Origin: CAXTTV01 sp964247295
Lineage (GTDB): Bacteria; Chloroflexota; Ktedonobacteria; Ktedonobacterales; Ktedonobacteraceae
Assembly (NCBI GenBank): GCA_964247295.1
Contig: CAXTTV010000001.1
Coordinates: 1-64,000, forward strand
Reading direction: 5' to 3'
Length of the DNA: 64,000 bases
This document shows, piece after piece, positions 16,152 through 24,914 of the stretch. A program made the position numbers and the translations under genes. The stretch's first letter is position 1, and every line of letters starts with the position of its first letter. The notes under the pieces are model-generated. The model was not told the origin of the DNA. It worked only from the letters and a program-made list of their open reading frames with translations, and ran no database searches.

Positions 16152-17033
16152 ATGGCAACGATTATTGATGGGAGATCGATGGGGCAGGCCCTGCGGGGTG
16201 AGTTACGCGACGAGGTTCGCCAGTTTACCGAGGGTCAAGGAATAGCCCCTGGCCTGGTGATTGTCCGGGTGGGTGGTGATGCGGCCTCTGGTGTCTATAG
16301 CAAGGCGATCTTGAGGATTGCCGAGGACGTTGGTGTGCGCGCCCGCTTGGAATCTTTGTCTGAGGAAGCATCCGCCGATGATCTTCGATCTCTTTTGCTT
16401 CATCTAAACGCGGATAAGCAGACGCATGGAATGATTGTACAGATGCCGCTGCCCGCGCATCTTTCGCAGAAGATGGTCGCGGAAACCGTCTCACCCGACA
16501 AAGATATCGATGGGATCAGCCCGCGTAGCACCGGAAATCTCTTTTTAGGTCTGCCCAGCTTTCTGCCCTCGACAGCCGCCGCCGTAGTTGAGATTCTGGA
16601 GCGAACGGAGACGCCTCTGGCTGGGAAACGCGTTGTGATTATTGGTCGCAGCAATGTGGTGGGCAAGCCGCTTTCGCTTATGTTGCTTCAAAAAAACGCC
16701 ACAGTCACGATCTGTCATTCGCGGACGCAGGATCTGACGCGGATCGCGCGTGAGGCTGATGTGCTGATAGCGGCGGTGGGTCGGACGAACATGGTCACAG
16801 CCGAAATGGTGCGTCCAGGGGCAACCGTGATTGACGTGGGCATCAACGCGCTTCCCGAGGGTGGGATTGTAGGTGACGTGGATTTCGCCTCGGTCAGTGA
16901 GGTGGCAGGTGCCCTGACGCCTACTCCTGGTGGTGTTGGACCTCTTACAAATGTCGTTCTGTTAAAGCAGTGCATTCAGGCTGCCTGGCAGCTTTCGGGT
17001 GGCAAGCCCGAGAAGATTTCCGCTTCGTTATAA
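16152..17033 (+). CDS. folD: FolD: methylenetetrahydrofolate dehydrogenase with altered cyclohydrolase site
   Basis: 293 residues with the full FolD fold: VQMPLPAHL with Gln97, DKDIDGI with Asp120, the Rossmann loop IIGRSNVVGKPLS and PTPGGVGPLT. The active-site helix, however, reads SGVYSKAILRIAEDVG: the tyrosine is present (Tyr49), but the position of E. coli Lys54 (Y-x3-K) is Ile53. That lysine is essential for the cyclohydrolase half-reaction in characterised bifunctional enzymes, whereas dehydrogenase activity survives its loss. This FolD is thus predicted to oxidise methylene-THF only. ATG 16152 follows GGGGGGCGT at good spacing, with a GTG at 16143 rejected. It sits directly after fchA. 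Confidence 0.95.
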   Translation: MATIIDGRSMGQALRGELRDEVRQFTEGQGIAPGLVIVRVGGDAASGVYSKAILRIAEDVGVRARLESLSEEASADDLRSLLLHLNADKQTHGMIVQMPLPAHLSQKMVAETVSPDKDIDGISPRSTGNLFLGLPSFLPSTAAAVVEILERTETPLAGKRVVIIGRSNVVGKPLSLMLLQKNATVTICHSRTQDLTRIAREADVLIAAVGRTNMVTAEMVRPGATVIDVGINALPEGGIVGDVDFASVSEVAGALTPTPGGVGPLTNVVLLKQCIQAAWQLSGGKPEKISASL

Positions 17034-17047
17034 TCTTTTTTTCTTAG

Positions 17048-17093
17048 AGGGTCTTTATCAGATTGTTTGATCTGGTAAGGACCCTAATTTTTG
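17048..17093 (+). terminator. Terminator of the fchA-folD operon
   Basis: A 16-bp stem (17048-17063 with 17070-17085; AGGGTC... / ...GACCCT) with two G-T wobbles and a six-base loop, followed by TTTTT. Confidence 0.85.
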
Positions 17094-17184
17094 GTCTCCT
17101 CTGAAGTTTTTGCGCTACCGGTCGATCTTTTCCAGTGTACCTCTTCTCTTTTCCTCCTTCTCAAGTAACAAAGGATCTCCGCTC

Positions 17185-19225
17185 ATGGTTCGATCTCTGC
17201 CCTCTGGCCTGGCTTCGGCTCTGCAATCATCGACGCGTCGACCAGCTTTCTCACTGACAATTGAAGATCATGTGCCTCACTATATCCTCTATCAGGCTTC
17301 GGCGACCCCTGACTCTTGTAACGATGCCTGTCTGGCGGCGGATAATAGTCTTATCCGCGTTCAAGTGAGTCCAGGAGCAACCTCCTTTACCGGAACCCTT
17401 CAGGTTCAACGGATCACCGATCCCACACAAGCGAGTCAGTGGTCAGGCTGGACCGCTCTGACTGGTTCGTCTGGTTTAATTTCTCAGATTGGTGGATGCG
17501 CAGTAGCAAATTCTAGTGGAACATTGCGAGCTTTTGCGCAGCGAGGAACCGGTGGAAATGATCTCTGGGTTTGGACCTCTATAAACAATGGTCTGGGTTG
17601 GACTGGACCGGTAACTGTAACCATACCCCCGCTCTCAGCATTAATAAAAGGGCTGGCAAGTGCTGGCAATCAAGACGTGTTTTTTCAGTACGACGTGAGC
17701 GGAGGTGAGGCAGTCGGGCGCTGTTTTTATAGCTCCGGGTCCTGGTCGGCGCTGTCGTCCTGGTCGCTTCCACCCTCGCCCTCGGCGACGGGGCTGGATG
17801 TGATCTGGAATGGCTCAATCTATACACTNNNNNNNNNNAGTGTATGCGACAACCTTTAGTCTTTGCTCCTGCACCTATACACCAACCAGTGGAGTATGGG
17901 CCGATGGACCAGTAATTGCTCCCACAACCACAACCGTGATTGAGCGTTCGGCTCCACGCCTCTCGATGGCTTCGGGCCTTTACACTCTTACCTGTATTGA
18001 GACCGATACAGGGGCGCTTACGGGCCTGAACTATACATATCCTCGTCTACGCCAATCGCGCGATCTTCAGCACTGGTCGAATGGCCTGCCCTTTCCAGAT
18101 CTTTCGGGAGCTGAGTGCGCAACCGCTTTCTTTTGGAACACTCCCACAGCCGGGCCGCGTTTCTTTATCGCGACCCTCTCTACTGTGTACAGCGCGCCAG
18201 CCTTTCAATCCTCTCAAGCGCTTGATCTTGCCGGGACCGTACTCTCGTATCAGAGGAGCGAGCAGTCTGGAGAGCCAGCGCGACTTGAGGTAGTGCTTGA
18301 CAATGCTGTAGGCGTTTATGACGCTCTGGTCGCCTCCAATGGTAATCCTGAACCCCTAAGTTATAACGCCTCGTTGATCCTCTCGGAAGGATATCAAACG
18401 GGGAGTGGAGCGGTACTTCAGCGGGTAGGTGCTTATCGGTTGGAGCAGATGCAATTTCTGCGTAGTCCACAGGAGCGGCGAGTGGTATTGATTGCTCGTG
18501 ATGGTTCGCGAGATCTAGATCTATCCGTCCAATACATGAATAGTTACACGAATCAAGGATTGGGCTATCTTATCTCTGAGGTTTGTAGTCGAGCAGGTCT
18601 TTTTTCTCTCCAGTTGCCAGCAGTCACACAAATCTCGCAGATCGTACCGGCCTTTGTTTTGCAGGCGGGTCAGACGTATCGTCAGGCCCTCAACGAGCTT
18701 TGTTTGACCTACGGTTTGAAATACTTTCTAGATCAAGATGAGGTGCTTCAATTTCGAGAATTGACGGCCACTGATACGCCGGTCTGGTCCTACCAGTCCG
18801 AGTTTGAGATGGTGAGCTTTGGAGGAGAAGATCAGCGCCCGAATCATATTATCGTGAATGGCAGGCCACCGGCTACCGGGGTACTTGGAGCCTTAACGAT
18901 AGCTGAGGCCTATGATAGCCAGCATCTGCGCCAGACAGGTCTGGAGCGGGTACAGCAGCATACAGACCTGAAGTTAGTCACGCACGATCAGTGTCAGCAG
19001 AAGGCGAACCTGCTGCTGGCCCAGGCGCAGCAGACAGGCACTGCTTATACCGCGATAGTTCCTCTCAATCCCGCTTTACAGATACTGGATTGCCTGACCC
19101 TGAAAGACCAGCCGGCCCCCATTGGTTCTGGCTGGCAGGTCACCGGACGCATTCGCCACATCACAGCAGCCTATGATGCGCAGCAGGCTCTTTACAATCT
19201 CCGGCTGGTCCTGGAAGGTCCCTAA
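17185..19225 (+). CDS. Phage-tail-hub-like protein interrupted by an assembly gap
   Basis: One gene of about 677 residues, broken by ten Ns at 17829-17838. The N-terminal half (before about residue 310) has beta-propeller-like repeats (SQWSGWTALTGS, NDLWVWTSINNGLGWTGPV, GSWSALSSWSLP). The C-terminal half (YQRSEQSGEPARLEVVLDN, VVLIARDGSRDLDL, then LNELCLTYGLKYFLDQDEVL and a C-terminal VTGRIRHI...YNLRLVLEG) resembles phage tail baseplate hub or gpD-like proteins. No other phage gene is nearby. The frame is restored if the gap is a multiple of three, including zero. ATG 17185 has AAAGGA upstream. The domain assignment is by pattern only. Confidence 0.6.
17829..17838. other. Assembly gap (10 Ns)
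   Basis: Ten Ns flanked by TATACACT on the left and AGTGTATG on the right, which are inverted complements over seven bases. The flanking coding frames match if the true gap length is 0 or another multiple of three. Confidence 0.95.
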
Positions 19226-19329
19226 TCGATGTCTTCATCGCTCAATTAAATAATCATGGAGTATCTTAATGGTTCCGACTCCATAGACTGTTTCATGTGT
19301 ACCTCTGGAAGATTAGAAATGTAAAGCTT

Positions 19330-20589
19330 TCAAGCGGTGAGTAATTTTCGGTGGCGTTGGTTCCAGAGCAACAATCCTAGTAAGATGCAAAGGAAGGGGC
19401 CGCTTAAGAGGTTAAGCGTCAGGCTGAGTGGGTCAAGCAAAGTAAGCGTACGGATTGGTATCGCCGTTCCCTGAACTTGTAGCAGACCTTCAAGGCCCTG
19501 ATTAATCCACAGCGCGGCGGGTAGCACAATCATCAGGCCCATCATGCCCTCAAGGGCCAGGAATGCGCTGATCTTAACCTTCGCCGTGTTCAGTTCCTGC
19601 ATGCGTATGCCTTGAGAGAGCAAGAGCAGGAGTCCCAGAGCCAGCCCATTGAAGACCAGTGGTTCAAGAGCCTGGTTATCAAATGTAGTAGGGTTGCCGA
19701 GAAAGAGTGGGACTCGCCACAGCATAGTCATTAGATCAACGGATCGGGCACCACTTAAATCGAAGGGATGAGGAATCTGCCAGGGGAGGAAACCACTGAG
19801 TAATCGTAGGGTAGGATAGGGGCCTGGGTCCAATCGAAGTAGCCCAAGCGTATAATCATAGGCAGCCGAGAAAACATAGCCGACAACCGTGGGCAGAAAA
19901 CCGATTAGCAGGGATGAGATAACCAGATGAGGAAGCGAGGGACCTTGATGAGCCGCTTCAAATGTTTGGCGTGTTTTCCCCGTATCTGCCGAAGTGCTGT
20001 TCATCGTACCAGACGCCTGACTTCCCTCCTCAATAGAGGTCGTCTCAGATTCATCCTCAGCAAGATTAGCGGGATCAGCCAGCGTTGTATTTGAAGCACT
20101 TTTCCCATTTTTCTTTGGAGATTTTGGGATGGCAGGGGCAAAGGCCAGATGTCCGATAAAGGCTCCCACCACGCTAAACAAAATTGTAAAGATAACCAGC
20201 ACCGCCCAGGTAGAAAAAAACTCCTGTGCCTGCCTGGGATCACTACCCGGTAGACCGATCACATTGGGGTAGCTCAGCGCTACAAAAAATTGGAAAAGCG
20301 CTAAAAATAATCCGGATACGGCAGCCTCAAAAAGACCGGGGCGTTGAAGCGTCCGCAGTTTACGGATCGCCGTTACCAACAAGCCGCAGCCGCTGGCACT
20401 CAAAATAGCGATTGGAAAGAGCGAAGTTGATGGTTGCCCGTGAAAGCGCGTCAGAAGCGCAAAGACAGCCGCAATCACCAGAACCGAACTTACCGCGAAC
20501 CAGTCAAAACCTTCGATCTGCGTTCTTGTAGTGGTACGTAATGTGTTTGAAGAGATAGCCCGAGATGATGCCTGCTTTGATTTTTGCAT
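19330..20589 (-). CDS. Polytopic membrane protein, function unknown
   Basis: 419 residues. Several hydrophobic segments lie before residue 155 and after residue 220. A polar, acidic/Ser/Thr-rich linker (about 155-215) sits between them. Motifs such as LSGFLPWQIPHPFDL and PLSLTLNLLSGPFLCILLG are not recognised. Both halves are membrane-embedded with a cytoplasmic or outer loop. It is transcribed alone, divergent from the heme operon, with no evident functional link to it. Confidence 0.75.
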   Translation of the reverse strand: MQKSKQASSRAISSNTLRTTTRTQIEGFDWFAVSSVLVIAAVFALLTRFHGQPSTSLFPIAILSASGCGLLVTAIRKLRTLQRPGLFEAAVSGLFLALFQFFVALSYPNVIGLPGSDPRQAQEFFSTWAVLVIFTILFSVVGAFIGHLAFAPAIPKSPKKNGKSASNTTLADPANLAEDESETTSIEEGSQASGTMNSTSADTGKTRQTFEAAHQGPSLPHLVISSLLIGFLPTVVGYVFSAAYDYTLGLLRLDPGPYPTLRLLSGFLPWQIPHPFDLSGARSVDLMTMLWRVPLFLGNPTTFDNQALEPLVFNGLALGLLLLLSQGIRMQELNTAKVKISAFLALEGMMGLMIVLPAALWINQGLEGLLQVQGTAIPIRTLTLLDPLSLTLNLLSGPFLCILLGLLLWNQRHRKLLTA

Positions 20590-20844
20590 GAATCACAAAC
20601 GCTCCTTCTAATTGCCTCTTGTGGATACTAACATATAGGGAGTATCGCAAACAAGAGGAGATGTGCGTGGGTGGGCTTCATCTATCCTGAAAAACAGAAA
20701 GGTGGAATGCCTTACAAAAAATAAGGCACTTCCCTGAGATTATTAGCCCGAACGTAAACACAGGAGGCGAGCTTTTTTTTATTCATCTCTAGAGGTACCT
20801 TACACAAAGTTTGACGCCTTATCGCCACATGATGGGTAGGGTAG

Positions 20845-20875
20845 ATACCTGATCGCCTCTCAGGTATTCACCTGA
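20845..20875. promoter_or_regulatory. Overlapping inverted repeats upstream of the hem promoter
   Basis: ATACCTGA (20845-20852) is the inverted complement of TCAGGTAT (20860-20867). TCAGGT also pairs with ACCTGA (20870-20875). Three half-sites ACCTGA/TCAGGT/ACCTGA lie 24-54 bp upstream of the -35 element, a position expected for an activator or upstream repressor site. Confidence 0.5.
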
Positions 20876-20898
20876 CAATAAGTCAACCATAGTAAACC

Positions 20899-20926
20899 TT
20901 GACTATTGAGAAAAAAACGCTAAAAT
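20899..20926 (+). promoter_or_regulatory. Sigma-70-type promoter of the heme operon
   Basis: -35 TTGACT (20899-20904), 16-bp spacer, -10 TAAAAT (20921-20926). The predicted 5' leader to the hemA start is about 35 nt. Confidence 0.75.
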
Positions 20927-20968
20927 CTCAGTAGAATACATTTTGCTTTAGAGATTTAAGAGGTTTGT

Positions 20969-22366
20969 GTGCATATTATTGTCGTCGGTGCTGATCACAA
21001 CACCGCTTCTATCGCTTTACGTGAGCGGCTCGCCTGTTCCACTCGGCAGATCCCCCAGGTTCTCAGGGCTACACGGCAAGTTATGCAAGAATGCGTGTTG
21101 CTATCCACCTGTAACCGCATTGAATTGTACGCTGTCTGCCAGGACGACCAGGCAGGTCTCGCTGATCTCTATCGCATCCTGAAAGAGCAACATCAGATTG
21201 GGTTTGAGGAACTAGAAGCGTACAGTTTTAGTTTAGTAGATCAAGCGGCTGTAAACCATCTTCTTGGTGTTGCCAGCGGCCTGCACTCGCTGGTGCCGGG
21301 AGAGCCCCAGATTCAGGGGCAGGTTGCCGAGGCCCTGGAGATCGCTCAGGAGGGTGGTTTTGCTGGTCCGATAACCTCGGCATTATTTCGGGCGGCTCTC
21401 GCGACTGGCAAACGGGCTCGTACCGAGACCAGCATCAGTCGCAAAGCCGTCTCTGTCAGCCATGTTGCCGTACAACTGGCGCGGGAGATTGTCCCCAACT
21501 TCAACGCCGCCAACATTCTTTTAATTGGCTCCGGCCAGATGAGCGAGCTTGCGGCCCGTAATTTGCGGGACAATGGAGCTCAGCGATTGGTTGTAGTGAA
21601 CCGAACGCATGATCACGCCGTTGAACTGGCCCAGCGATTGGGGGCAGTCCATCGGACCTTCGCCGAGCTCGCCGAATCTCTGGTTGAGGCTGACGTTGCC
21701 ATAAGTTCCACCACCTCGCCCCACGCCCTGATTACGCGGAAACTGATGCAGAGAGTGATGGAGCGGCGTGAAGGCCGATCGCTCTTACTGATTGATATTG
21801 CCCTGCCGCGCGACATCGAGCCCGAGGTGGCTGGGGTGCCGGGCGTGCATCTTTATAATATTGACGATCTTCAGACGCAGGTCAACGAAGGGTTGCGGCT
21901 GCGGATGCAGGAGGTGGAGGCGGTCCAGAGCATCATTCTGGAGGAGGCTCAGGAGTTTGAGCGCTGGTTGAGCTCCTTAAGTGTTGTCGATACCATCAGC
22001 TCATTGCGTCGTTCGGCTGAAGAGATGCGTCAAAGCGAGGTCAAAAGAGCGTTGCATCAACTTGGCCCAGCGCTTTCAGAGCGAGAAGAAGCGATAGTAA
22101 ACGCGCTCACTACTCGTTTAATGAATAAGCTTCTGCATAAACCGATGGCCCGTTTAAAGGAGGCGGCGGCGGAGGGAGAGGGACATATTTACGCGGAGGC
22201 ACTGCACTATCTTTTTGATTTACAAGAACCCACTGAAGATATAGAGAATAGAAAGCATGAAAAGCATAATCATCGGAACGCGAGCAAGCAAACTGGCGAT
22301 GGCGCAGACCAACGGAATAGCCGCGAGGCTGCGTCAGCAGTGGCCCGATCTGGAGATACGTATTGA
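20969..22366 (+). CDS. hemA: Glutamyl-tRNA reductase HemA
   Basis: 465 residues. It reduces glutamyl-tRNA(Glu) to glutamate-1-semialdehyde with NADPH, the first step of C5 heme synthesis. The nucleophile Cys48 lies in LLSTCNRIELYAV, followed by SGLHSLVPGEPQIQGQV, the NADPH-binding ILLIGSGQMSELAARNL and a helical C-terminal dimerisation region. GTG start with AAGAGG upstream. The frame continues 110 nt into hemC, adding a hydrophilic tail of about 37 residues (after EPTEDIENRK) that is not expected in the family. The overlap suggests coupling or a drifted stop codon. First gene of hemA-C-D-Q-L-B. Confidence 0.97.
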   Translation: MHIIVVGADHNTASIALRERLACSTRQIPQVLRATRQVMQECVLLSTCNRIELYAVCQDDQAGLADLYRILKEQHQIGFEELEAYSFSLVDQAAVNHLLGVASGLHSLVPGEPQIQGQVAEALEIAQEGGFAGPITSALFRAALATGKRARTETSISRKAVSVSHVAVQLAREIVPNFNAANILLIGSGQMSELAARNLRDNGAQRLVVVNRTHDHAVELAQRLGAVHRTFAELAESLVEADVAISSTTSPHALITRKLMQRVMERREGRSLLLIDIALPRDIEPEVAGVPGVHLYNIDDLQTQVNEGLRLRMQEVEAVQSIILEEAQEFERWLSSLSVVDTISSLRRSAEEMRQSEVKRALHQLGPALSEREEAIVNALTTRLMNKLLHKPMARLKEAAAEGEGHIYAEALHYLFDLQEPTEDIENRKHEKHNHRNASKQTGDGADQRNSREAASAVARSGDTY

Positions 22367-23243
22367 GCAGATCTCTACCAAAGGGGATCGTGTTACCAAT
22401 ATTCCGTTATCGGCCTTTGGGGGGGATGGCGTCTTCATTACTGAGATCGAGCGAGCGCTTCAGGAGCGGCGGATAGATCTGGCGGTGCATAGCCTGAAGG
22501 ATCTACCGACCGCGCAACCCGAAGGGCTCTGGATCTCAGCAGTGGGGCCGCGTGAGGATGTTCGAGATTTGCTGGTCTCTGACCGGGAGTTTGAGATTGA
22601 TCCCACTGGACATCTGCTTTATCAACAGCGGTTAAGAATTGGTACCTGTAGCCTGCGTCGGACCGCTCAATTGCATGCTCTGGTTCCTGATGTTGAGATT
22701 CTGCCATTACGAGGCAACGTAGATACACGTCTGCGCAAACTAGAGGCTGGTGATTACGATGGCATCGTGCTGGCCGCCGCCGGGCTGCACCGTCTGGGGC
22801 TACAGGAGCGATTAGAGGGGAAACTCACCTATCTGCCGATTGATCGCGTGTTGCCAGCCCCCGGTCAGGGAGCGATCGCCATTGAAATGCGCAACGAGCC
22901 CGAGATTAACGCCCTGGTCGCGCCCATCTGCGATGAGCAGGTCTCCGCGCTCGCGGGAGCTGAGCGCCAATTTATGCGTAGATTAGGGGCTGGATGCTAT
23001 CTGCCAGTCGCGGCGTATGCCGAGATGCGCGATGGTCTTTTCTCGCTCTCAGGCCTCGTAATTAGTCTGGATGGGCAGCAACAGGTCCGGGTTCATCAGA
23101 GCGTCGCCTATCAGCCAGAAGCGCAGATGGCCCTGGCCGAACTACTGGGATTGCGGGCCGCCGAGCAGGCATTGAAGCAGGGGGCAGACCAGATCATCGA
23201 GGGATTAGGGGACGGACGGGTGCTGGAGCGCCAGCGTGTCTGA
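22257..23243 (+). CDS. hemC: Porphobilinogen deaminase (hydroxymethylbilane synthase) HemC
   Basis: 328 residues. It condenses four porphobilinogens to hydroxymethylbilane. The start MKSIIIGTRASKLAMAQT fits the family. The cofactor-binding arginines are in GTCSLRRTAQL (family usually GTSSLRR) and LRGNVDTRL; the catalytic aspartate is in DLAVHSLKDLPT; and dipyrromethane is attached to Cys247 in LGAGCYLPVAA. It begins inside the hemA frame with a weak ribosome site, so translation is probably coupled to hemA. It overlaps hemD by 8 bp. Confidence 0.97.
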   Translation: MKSIIIGTRASKLAMAQTNGIAARLRQQWPDLEIRIEQISTKGDRVTNIPLSAFGGDGVFITEIERALQERRIDLAVHSLKDLPTAQPEGLWISAVGPREDVRDLLVSDREFEIDPTGHLLYQQRLRIGTCSLRRTAQLHALVPDVEILPLRGNVDTRLRKLEAGDYDGIVLAAAGLHRLGLQERLEGKLTYLPIDRVLPAPGQGAIAIEMRNEPEINALVAPICDEQVSALAGAERQFMRRLGAGCYLPVAAYAEMRDGLFSLSGLVISLDGQQQVRVHQSVAYQPEAQMALAELLGLRAAEQALKQGADQIIEGLGDGRVLERQRV

Positions 23244-24117
23244 GATCTCTCTTCATTCATTGCAAGGGCGACGGATACTGGTCACAAGGGCCAGTGAACA
23301 GGCGGGTCTGTTTAGCGCAAAGCTCAGGGATCTGGGCGCGGAACCGATTGAATTTCCAACCATTCGTATCGTGCCACCAGAGGACTGGGGTCCGTTGGAT
23401 CGGGCGTTAGAGCGATTACTCACACCTGGAATGGGCTATCGTTGGCTCGCCTTCACAAGCGCCAACGGTGTTCGATTTCTAGAGCAACGGCTGATTTCTC
23501 TAGGATATATAATAGAGCAGATACGTGAGAGTAGAGTACGGATCGTCGCGATCGGCCCGGCCACCACCAAAGCCTTAAGAGAGATTGGTCTGGAGCCAGA
23601 TCTTCAGTCAGCCGAGGCTGTAGGTGAAGCCGTCGCCGCCGCCTTGATTGCCGATGCCCGGCGGCACAAACTATCTATTCCAGGGCAAAGGGTCCTATTG
23701 CCGCGTGCCGCCATCGCTCGTCAGGAAATGGTCCAGGATCTTCAACAAGCTGGATTACACGTAGACGATATTCCAGTTTATCGGACGCTTCCGGTAGAGG
23801 CCCAGAACGAGCCAGGGCAGCAGATCCTGGCCCTTTTGCGAGAGCAGGCATTTGATATTTTAACGTTTACCAGTTCTTCAACGGTTCGTAATTTTTTACT
23901 CTGGTTACAAAGCAGCCTCCCGGCGGGAGTTTCTCCGCTAGAACTGTTGCGGCGGGAGCCAGAGGCGTGCATCGCATCTATCGGTCCAATCACCTCGCGA
24001 ACGCTTCGTGAAGCTGGTCTGCCTCCGCATATCGAGGCCAGCACCTTCACCACGGACGGCCTGATCGAGGCAATGTGTAGATATTATGAGGGGAAAAATG
24101 ACAGAGCAGATAATTGA
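23236..24117 (+). CDS. hemD: Uroporphyrinogen-III synthase HemD
   Basis: 293 residues. It cyclises hydroxymethylbilane with ring-D inversion. Sequence is variable in this family; supporting parts are GRRILVTRASEQAGLFSAKL, YRWLAFTSANGVRFLEQRL, VAIGPATTKALREIGLEPDL and DILTFTSSSTVRNFL with CIASIGPITSRTLREAGL near the end. GTG start (GGAG upstream) overlapping the hemC stop. The 3' end overlaps hemQ by 20 bp. Confidence 0.94.
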   Translation: MSEISLHSLQGRRILVTRASEQAGLFSAKLRDLGAEPIEFPTIRIVPPEDWGPLDRALERLLTPGMGYRWLAFTSANGVRFLEQRLISLGYIIEQIRESRVRIVAIGPATTKALREIGLEPDLQSAEAVGEAVAAALIADARRHKLSIPGQRVLLPRAAIARQEMVQDLQQAGLHVDDIPVYRTLPVEAQNEPGQQILALLREQAFDILTFTSSSTVRNFLLWLQSSLPAGVSPLELLRREPEACIASIGPITSRTLREAGLPPHIEASTFTTDGLIEAMCRYYEGKNDRADN

Positions 24118-24841
24118 GACAAAAACAGAGCAGGCTCCGGCCCCCGCGAAAAAAAAGCAGCCGCGTCAGCTTGTGCGTTTCAGCTTTTACAAACTGGATA
24201 TCGCCTGGTTGCGTCAGCCTGAAGAGACGCGTTTGCGTGGTCGGCAAGAGCTGGAAGAGATCATCGCGGAATATGGCGAAAAGACCGTAATGCGGGCCTT
24301 TAGTCTGTATGGCCTACGGACCGACTGTGATCTACTCATCTGGCAGGCTGCCTACGACGTGGACGATCTTCAAGGGCTGAACAGCCGGATTCGGCGAAGC
24401 CAGATCGGGCCATACCTGATCGAGACGCAATCGTTGTTGTCCATGACCAAGCGCTCCATCTATGTTGGAAAAAACGCGCGGGGCGCGCATGATCCCCGGT
24501 TGGTCATTGAGCCTGATGACAAAAAATATCTTTTCGTCTATCCTTTCGTCAAAACGCGGGCGTGGTATGCTCTACCGATGGAGGACCGCAAGCGGATGAT
24601 GGCCGAGCATATTCGGGTAGGTCTGCAATATCCTCACATCAAATTGAACACCACCTACTCGTATGGGATCGACGATCAGGAGTTTGTTGTCGCCTTTGAG
24701 TCAGACGTTGTGGATGACTTCCTGGATCTGGTGCAGGAGTTGCGGGACACCGAGGCCAGCATGTACACCTTGCGTGACACGCCCATGTACATTTGTGTTG
24801 CGAAGCCGCTGGGGGAGATCCTTGAAGCATTAGGAGCCTAG
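24098..24841 (+). CDS. hemQ: Coproheme decarboxylase HemQ (chlorite dismutase family)
   Basis: 247 residues. The core YPFVKTRAWYALPMEDRKRM, MMAEHIRVGLQYPHI and LNTTYSYGIDDQEFVVAFES matches HemQ proteins, which convert Fe-coproporphyrin III to heme b with H2O2. Its presence in the operon indicates the coproporphyrin-dependent route of monoderm bacteria rather than the protoporphyrin route. The N-terminal 30 residues are charged and Lys/Ala/Pro-rich. ATG 24098 follows GAGGGG, a slightly short spacing; ATG 24086 is an alternative. It lies inside the end of hemD. Confidence 0.92.
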   Translation: MTEQIIETKTEQAPAPAKKKQPRQLVRFSFYKLDIAWLRQPEETRLRGRQELEEIIAEYGEKTVMRAFSLYGLRTDCDLLIWQAAYDVDDLQGLNSRIRRSQIGPYLIETQSLLSMTKRSIYVGKNARGAHDPRLVIEPDDKKYLFVYPFVKTRAWYALPMEDRKRMMAEHIRVGLQYPHIKLNTTYSYGIDDQEFVVAFESDVVDDFLDLVQELRDTEASMYTLRDTPMYICVAKPLGEILEALGA

Positions 24842-24856
24842 ACCGGCAAGCCAGCA

Positions 24857-24893
24857 GGAGCGTCCCCGAATGGTTGGGATGCTCCTTCTCTTT
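24857..24893 (+). promoter_or_regulatory. Internal hairpin between hemQ and hemL
   Basis: GGAGCGTCCC (24857-24866) pairs with GGGATGCTCC (24876-24885) with one wobble, followed by TTCTCTTT. It resembles a leaky terminator or an RNA processing or stability element dividing the operon. Confidence 0.5.
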
Positions 24894-24914
24894 GGGTGAA
24901 ATAAAGGAAGTGTG

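Larger units (their letters stand above)
20590..20968. other. Divergent region upstream of the heme operon
   Basis: 379 bp. It holds a small hairpin TGCCTTA/TAAGGCA (20708-20728), a GC-poor stretch, the overlapping inverted repeats at 20845-20875 and the hem promoter at 20899-20926. No gene is seen. Confidence 0.6.
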
